NCBI GenBank assembly: GCA_037783545.1
Contig: JBBELK010000369.1
Span: forward strand, 186,001-250,000
Direction: 5' to 3'
Origin: Henricia sp. BOLD:AAB3569
Lineage: Eukaryota > Echinodermata > Asteroidea > Spinulosida > Echinasteridae
DNA length: 64,000 bases
Under the pieces are notes generated by a model that did no database searches, was not told the DNA's origin, and saw only the letters and a list, made by a program, of their open reading frames with translations. This document shows positions 58,378-64,000 of the stretch, one piece after another; the stretch's first letter is position 1, and every line of letters starts with the position of its first letter. The translations under genes were made by a program, and so were the position numbers.

Positions 58378-58914
58378 ATTCGCTTGACTGGTTTTTGTTG
58401 ATGCATTAAAGGTTATTTTTCATGCAAGAGAATTCCCTATCAGATTCTGGGGTTGCCTGGTTTGATCTCAGGGACCGGTGTACTGTATTCTTTCCAACAT
58501 TTTAAAATGACATCAGACCTCAGTTGTGTCCAAAACATATGAGACTGGCTGAAAATTTACGTGTTTTCTAAGAAAATATTTAATTTGTCCCACTCCTAAA
58601 TTAAAGTTTTTCGAAATTCTATTAATTCGGGACTTATTGAAGCTTGCAAAGTCATTTTAAAGAAAATTCTTATGTTCTTCCTTAAAAAATAATCTACAGT
58701 TTCCGTAGATTCTTAAAATAATCAACAGTGGACTGTAGATTACCAGTTTCAACAATAGTATGGCATCACCAAAATAGATTAATACATTAATAAAGTTTGA
58801 ATCAGAAATGAGACCGAATCAGAATCAGAAAATATATTTTATTCTGCGGTATTTATTGGGGAAACATTTATTACAACAAATTGTGGGAAGTTGTCACCAA
58901 AGTGACTATTGATC

Positions 58915-59235
58915 AATTTATCAAGACATTTTTAGGCGATAATAAAATAATAACAATAATAATAACACATGCATTTGTAAAGCGCCATCTATCTATGTAA
59001 ACATATTCCGAGGCGGCTGTTGCCATTATTACCGCTGCCATCAGGAAATCACCAGAACCATTTCTCTTCAACTAGGTGTGCAACCCGGCAAAGGCGCACA
59101 ATCCTATCAGCAGTTAGATTGTGGCATTCCCCATAACAGCTTCCCATATATCGCTTGGGTTGACGAGGCAACTGGGATTAAGTGCCTTGCCCAGGGACAC
59201 AGACACGTTGGTCGAAGTGGGGCTCGAACCACACG
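58915..59235 (-). repeat. SINE family T (tRNA-like head and GCGC-type tail)
   Basis: On the minus strand, gtggttcgagccccac (B-box-like) and gggcaaggcacttaatccca lead to ggcgctttacaaatgcatgt and (TTATTA)n. Confidence 0.7.
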
Positions 59236-59292
59236 CGCTCCCCATGACGATGACGAGGAGTACAACTTTCTCGGTTTATTATAAATTGTTTA

Positions 59293-59560
59293 AAGCCCCA
59301 ATACATCAATTTGCAGTTACCCCAAATTTACTTCACAAGTTGACAAGAAAAACCGGACTAAAAGTGTCGATAGCAATGGTAACAAGCACCACATGATTTT
59401 TTTCATAGTGTAAAATGTTAGCTTTGTGGGAGAAATTACCAAATTGTTAGCACACAATTTTAAAGGTTTTCTGAAGTATTACTAAGCCTACATGATAACA
59501 TCTATGTGGCTGAAATGTTTACAAAGTATTTTTAATCAGCACTATTCTTTAGTTATGTAA
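59293..59560. repeat. Dispersed repeat family Q, copy
   Basis: agccccaatacatcaatttg, caagttgacaagaaaaac and caccacatgatttttt match 30690-31030 and 62118-62230. Confidence 0.6.
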
Positions 59561-59752
59561 TGCCGTTGTTCCTAGAAGTTGTAAAAAAAGAAATTTCAGC
59601 TGCAAATGACATGTGGGCCTTTAATTTTCTCACCGAGCATACCGGTTACAATTAAACTCCTCAAATAAAGTTCGGAGAGTCAAGTTTGACTGACGATTTC
59701 TCTCTTGTTGCAAAATAATTTTCCTTGAATTTTATATAATTGGAAAGCCCTG

Positions 59753-59754
<2 letters not shown>

Positions 59755-59795
<41 letters not shown>

Positions 59796-59967
59796 CCACA
59801 TCCAACAGCGGAGGGACCGCCAATTACAGGAATGGAAGCAAGTGTGGTTGAGTGCCTTGCTCAAGGGCACAGGTGCCACAACCCGTCGCGGCCCGGAATC
59901 GAACCTACATTCTAGACTAGCACAGGAACTTAAGTTCGACGCACTAGACCGCTCGGCCATAACACCC
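59755..59967 (-). mobile_element. tRNA-derived SINE (type 1), minus orientation, (AAAT)n tail
   Basis: (TTTA)n, then ccacatccaacagcggaggg, the body, and the tRNA-like head complement (ccgctcggccataaca). Confidence 0.85.
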
Positions 59968-60124
59968 CACGATGATGTGTCATTTGTTATGATTAAGCAA
60001 TTGGGGGATGTGCAGCACAGCTGAATATGGGGGTGGGTGTAAAGTGAAATGTCACAAAATGCATTGCTATTGTCAAAAAGTGCATTGACACATTCCCATC
60101 CTCCAGTGAATTTTGTGACATTTC

Positions 60125-60152
60125 ACTTTCCACCCCCCCCCCCCCCCCCCCT
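60125..60152 (+). repeat. Poly-C tract
   Basis: Uninterrupted or nearly uninterrupted run of C. The flanks (gtgaaatgtcacaaaatg and cattttgtgacatttcac-like) form an inverted repeat with 60040-60060. Confidence 0.9.
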
Positions 60153-60344
60153 GTATTCCGCTATACTGCACATCCCCCAATTGATTAATCATAACAAATG
60201 ACACATCACTGTAAAGAGGAATAACGGGGCTTTTCAATGATACCAAATTCAAGGAAAATGATTTAGTAACAAGAGAGAAATCGTCAGTCAAACTTGACTT
60301 TCCGAACTTTTTTTGAGGAGTTTATATACAGTACATGACTGTGC

Positions 60345-60562
60345 AGAGTCGAAATTAACACTGGTCCCATGGTCCGAGTCTAGCACAAAATCAGAAAGAC
60401 CAACTAGATATGTCAAAAGCACTGTTCCGATGGACCAGTTAAAACATTTCCTGACTCATGGAAACTTTCCCCGATGCCTAATCCACAGTAAACATTTCTT
60501 ACTCAATGCAAAGAATTCCTGGTTACCACAAACAATTCCTGATCGCATTAGACATTTTCAGA
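60345..60562 (+). repeat. Dispersed repeat family R, copy 2
   Basis: tcctgatcgcattagacattttcagat and the preceding 200 bp match 44225-44445. Confidence 0.75.
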
Positions 60563-61087
60563 TCATACAAAAAGCAGATTGATTTAAAGTTATTTTGGGG
60601 CATAGGTGGGTGCATCTTTTCGTTGAGATACCATTTGTATATAGGTTTTCCCGCACATTTTCAAACTTTCTTCATTCAAATTCATAACCAAAAAAACTAT
60701 GATTTCGTCTTGAAAATACCCGACTTTCCATTTCCCATGTTCATATTTGTCCAAACCATTTTGTACGTTTCCATATACTTTTCGAAAATGACTTTTTGAT
60801 TTCGTGGTTAGCAGTTGCCAAATGTACGATGAATGATACAATTTGTTGAAGTTTCGGAATCATGAGAGGAACTAACCTAAAAAGTTGTCCTTCAAAATTG
60901 TGTCAAAAAAGCTCTATACAGTCTAACCAATTGGGTCAATAAATTCTTGTAATCGGTTGAACAAAGACGAATTCAATCCTTACATGATGTAGATGATCAT
61001 CAGTCAAGATTGAAATCTTATGACACTGAATGAACAAATACTGAAATTGGTTGACCATTTGGAAAGACCAGTGACCAAATCAATTAT

Positions 61088-61332
61088 GGGTCTTTCTATA
61101 AATTAGGGGTCCAATGTTGGTGTCCCCCGTTACATTTTACATCTTGTTTTTGTAAATTCAGGACACATTCTTTAAATACTTTCCATCTCAAAGAGTGTGT
61201 ACATGAAGTACAATTCATACAAAATGGTTTAAAAGCCATTTTAATGATTTTTGTACGAAAAATAACACATATCAGGTGTAACGGGGGACACCAAATGTCA
61301 CTCTTTTGGACCCCTAATTTATAGAAAGACCC
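61088..61332 (-). mobile_element. MITE family C, copy 3
   Basis: GGGTCTTTCTATAAATTAGG and its complement, flanked by TTAT at both ends (61084-61087 and 61333-61336). Confidence 0.92.
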
Positions 61333-61561
61333 TTATAGCATTTGTGCGTTTCACTCGTCATGGGACAAAATTGAAGTTAACCGGCTATGAATTTGGATGG
61401 AAAAACATTTTAAAATGTGCTGAAAAACATATATTATTAAACACAGGGTAGTCCAACTACCTAAATATCCCTTTTTTTAATGTGGGGACGTGATGTGTGA
61501 TATATAGGGTCCAAGCGGGTTAGCAGGTACAAGGTACAATATATGTATATCATCTCCTCCT

Positions 61562-61701
61562 TTAAAGGCACAGGCTCGTCAGCAATGCGCGCCCGCCAAA
61601 TGTGTGCCACGCAATACGCAGCTCCATAGCAAAGGCATGAAGCTGCGTGTTTCGAGCACGAATTTGGCGGGCGCGCATTGCTGACGAGCCTGTGCCTTTA
61701 A
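61562..61701. mobile_element. Palindromic TTAA MITE, copy 3, in the lipase 3' UTR
   Basis: A 132 bp palindromic body between TTAA duplications. By eye it differs at a single base from the reverse complement of the copy at 56583-56714. It begins 23 bp beyond the lipase stop codon, so it should be transcribed. Confidence 0.92.
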
Positions 61702-61724
61702 CTTGTAGATGGTCGGTTAAACCA

Positions 61725-61803
61725 TTAACAATTGGACAAGTTGAAGTAAGCTGTCCTGTCGGCGTTGATTCCAGTACGTGGCTTCCAGTTGCACATGGTG
61801 TAA
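61725..61803 (-). CDS. Lipase terminal exon
   Basis: The acceptor tttgttcccag precedes 61803 (phase 2). It reads YTMCNWKPRTGINADRTAYF, then NLSNC and TAA. A possible ATTAAA polyadenylation signal lies at 61481-61476. Confidence 0.85.
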
Positions 61804-63572
61804 CTGGGAACAAAACGGAGTGAGAAGCCTTTGTGATAAGTACACGGCAGATACAGTTACACGTGACACGACGTGAAACAGTGTTTTTGCTTGCATCGGC
61901 TTTGCTTTGGGGGGTTACAATTTTCCGTGTTGTAAGCATGTATTTTATGAACAGTGCTCTCATTATTCACTTTAAATAAAGCCCCAGCGGCCATGACAGG
62001 GGGCAGGTTTTCTTATTTAAATGATGTAACAATAGAACCACAAAGCACCTACTCATGTATGACACATGGTAACAATGTGACTGTCCCCTGTCATGGCCGT
62101 CGTGCAAAGGCTCTATACATCATTTGCAGTGACCCAAAATTTTACTTCATGCGTTCACAAGAAAAATCTTACTAAAGTAAAAGTGTTGATAGCAATGGCA
62201 CATTTTTTTGGTGTAAAATGGTACCTTTGTATGACATTATCTTCATGTTTTACTAGTGTATGATAAACATAGCAATCAGTATATAAGTCAGCTCAGGACC
62301 TCATCCATGTTTCAAGAAAACAATAAAAAACCGTGTCCATGCTTTCAAGAAATTCTGTGAAGCCTCCGCCCTATCTAGGCCGTTCCCCGACTGTACTACA
62401 CAGAAAACAGAGCCATAAATAAACGGCAGTCAGAGACGTAGTTTCGTTTACATGAGGGCGCCCTTGTAAAAAAATGCATGTGCAAGCGCATTCATATACT
62501 GAACAGCAAAAGAAACGCAGAAGCTTGATGCAGTAATACAAAAGCTGTTATGTGAATATTTTGATGTTAACTTAATTACAAAAGAAATTTTCAAATTTTG
62601 ATTAAACTAAAAATTTGCATTACTTTTACTGCTCAGTAAATAAATTTATCTTTTTTTCTACTTACGTTTTCTGGGGCAAAGGAGATTTTATCACAATTTG
62701 GTGAATGTAAATCTCGTTATCGTCAAAGATGGGCCAGTCAAATGGGTTCGTGAACTCGAAGTCATGATCCCAGTAGAACTGCAGTGAAGTCAGGTCTCCT
62801 GGATCCACGTCAGTGTTGGCAATGAAGTTCACCTCGGTGCCCGGTTTGAAGTTCACACTCGCCCTGTTTTGCGCAAGCAGAAAAAAACAGACCTCACACC
62901 TCACCGAAATTTATAGTTCCGAGCTGTCAATTGAGCCGAACCCGCGTGACCATTTATGACCAATCACAACAGAGCTATGCAGACAGTGCATTAGTATATC
63001 GCTCACAAACAGACACACGTGCTTGTAAGCTGTACTCGGCCGTACCACGCATACTTCTTGTAAGCAGCAGCCCCGAGTGCATTTTGGTTTCAATGTCGGG
63101 TAAGATTTGCTACACTGACAGGCCGTCCACAGCCGTCAACTTCAAGTTTAAAACACAGTGTGTACAAATGAATGGTAGACAATTAAATGGACGTGTTTAC
63201 AAGTCAACCGTGGAAGAAAGCGGTAAAGCTGACGTTTTAACTCGTCAACTGCCCCTGTGACTATACATTGCCAGAGCATGTTTACATGCCAGAGCGTGTT
63301 TACACTCGAGATGTAAGCATCTCGAGTGGTCAACTTTATTTGAAGCTATCACCCTTACGGTTCCTGACATTTTAAGTGTATTTACTGGTCCAGTGCTTAG
63401 ACAGGTCTGCCCAAAATATTAGTAGGCGGTTGGAGGGTATAAAATGCTTACCGGTTAAGCTTTGTCTTCTGTGTCTTGCCCTTAGTGCCGAAGAGAGTCA
63501 CAAAGGCCCACCCTTTGAATGTCTCTGAGAACCATGGGTCCTCAATATACAGTCGGAAGTGAAAGGCGTTCT
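61725..63572 (-). CDS. Pancreatic-type lipase, C-terminal PLAT domain (5' part outside window)
   Basis: Three exons join in phase: 63572-63452, 62863-62666 and 61803-61725, giving 131 residues and a stop. They form a PLAT/LH2 beta-sandwich as in pancreatic, hepatic and lipoprotein lipases: FHFRLYIEDPW, GWAFVTLFGTKGKTQKTKLN, NFIANTDVDPGDLTSLQFYW and FDDNEIYIHQIVIKSPLPQK. The pattern LFG-KG then D-DVGDL-xxxW is diagnostic of the lipase group. The last exon reads YTMCNWKPRTG and ends in Cys immediately before TAA, like pancreatic lipase, whose final Cys is disulfide-bonded. The catalytic alpha/beta-hydrolase domain lies right of 64000. The enzyme is presumably secreted; the exact subfamily is not resolved. 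Confidence 0.92.
61976..62117. mobile_element. MITE family H, copy 4, in a lipase intron
   Basis: agccccagcggccatgacag and cctgtcatggccgtcgtgca are the inverted ends. Confidence 0.85.
62118..62230. repeat. Dispersed repeat family Q, fragment
   Basis: catcatttgcagtgacccaa, tttacttcatgcgttcacaa and gtgttgatagcaatgg match 59293-59400 and 30690-30750. Confidence 0.55.
62666..62863 (-). CDS. Lipase exon: middle of the PLAT domain
   Basis: The acceptor ttgcgcaaaacag precedes 62863 and the donor gtaagt follows 62666. 198 nt, phase 2 to 2. Joining to the previous exon restores KLNRASVNF across the junction. Confidence 0.94.
63094..63305. repeat. Dispersed repeat family K, copy in a lipase intron
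   Basis: agatttgctacactgacagg through cctgtgactatacattgcca. Its right end repeats gccagagcatgtttaca in tandem. Confidence 0.75.
63452..63572 (-). CDS. Lipase exon: start of the PLAT domain
   Basis: The acceptor tatttttttccccag precedes 63572 and the donor gtaagc follows 63452. 121 nt, phase 1 to 2. It encodes NAFHFRLYIEDPWFSETFKG and WAFVTLFGTKGKTQKTKLN. No further exon is recognised between 63573 and 64000. Confidence 0.93.
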
Positions 63573-64000
63573 CTGGGGAAAAAAATATACATGTAAAACG
63601 ACGCACTGAAATCACAACATCACAAAAACAATTTCTACCCAAGTTGATTCTGTGGTTTTCAGTTCATAATTTCACTCCAAGTTCCTTCCATACCGCTTTT
63701 TCTGAAAGCGATGTGCGTCAAATTTATGTGCGAAAAGGCTCATTGTGAACTCACCCATAGCTCATAGATGTGTAAACAATAGAACGGGATGGCTTGTTTG
63801 CTACCACTATACGTTTGATAATTATCCCATTATAGACTGCTTTCGGCCATGTGCAACATCCGGGAATGTCTTATGGTCACCGGCCACATGCGTAAACGCA
63901 CGTACACGCGCGCCAACGCACCTGAACGTGCATAAAAAATACCCATCCATGTGTTTTTATTTGAACATGCTGCACGAGCGAGTTGTGATACATTTAAAAT

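Larger units (their letters stand above)
56384..61724. other. Intergenic region between MED8 and the lipase gene
   Basis: No exon was recognised. It holds a TTAA MITE close to MED8, a 150 bp palindrome, SINEs and family A, C, Q and R repeats. Confidence 0.5.

Noticed and set aside
61562-61963. A 133-codon minus-strand frame across the lipase end
   Set aside because: It is in a different frame from the lipase terminal exon and reads through the MITE.

Overview
This is eukaryotic, almost certainly metazoan, genomic DNA. It has spliced genes with GT-AG introns, very short coding exons among AT-rich non-coding sequence, and dense interspersed repeats: several MITE families, tRNA-derived SINEs, a LINE 3' end and a Tc1-like fold-back. 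The palindromic word ACATGTAC is scattered everywhere. A SYD-1 protein that keeps an N-terminal PDZ domain (vertebrate SYDE proteins lack it) together with an Ig-bearing class I cytokine receptor suggests a non-vertebrate deuterostome, such as an echinoderm, hemichordate or cephalochordate. That placement is inference; I cannot name the species.

Four protein-coding genes are supported, all on the minus strand. I rebuilt each from splice sites, reading-frame phase and domain content. (1) 18724-3153, 3' end outside the window: signal peptide, one Ig domain, then a two-exon fibronectin-III domain with the signature of the first half of a class I cytokine receptor binding module (IL-6R/CNTFR/gp130 style). 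(2) 46567-33609, complete, 5 coding exons, 1090 aa: a SYD-1/SYDE synaptic RhoGAP with PDZ, C2 and RhoGAP domains and an acidic Gln/Glu-rich tail. (3) 56383-52241, complete, 8 coding exons, 252 aa: Mediator subunit MED8, whose first coding exon is only the ATG. (4) 63572-61725, 3' end only: the PLAT domain and C-terminus of a pancreatic-type lipase whose catalytic domain lies beyond the right edge.

The rest is introns and intergenic DNA built largely from mobile-element relics. Nested insertions show empty sites and target duplications for several MITE families (TTAA for one, 4 bp for three others). About 12 copies of a roughly 350-400 bp element ending in CTCCTTTAA dominate. No rRNA genes, bona fide tRNA genes or CRISPR arrays were seen. 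The four genes have unrelated roles (signalling receptor, synaptic RhoGAP, transcription, lipid digestion), and nothing suggests they work together. The most notable item is the cytokine-receptor gene. After it come the near-identical TTAA MITEs beside MED8 and in the lipase 3' UTR, and a MITE family whose arms carry YY1-like motifs.
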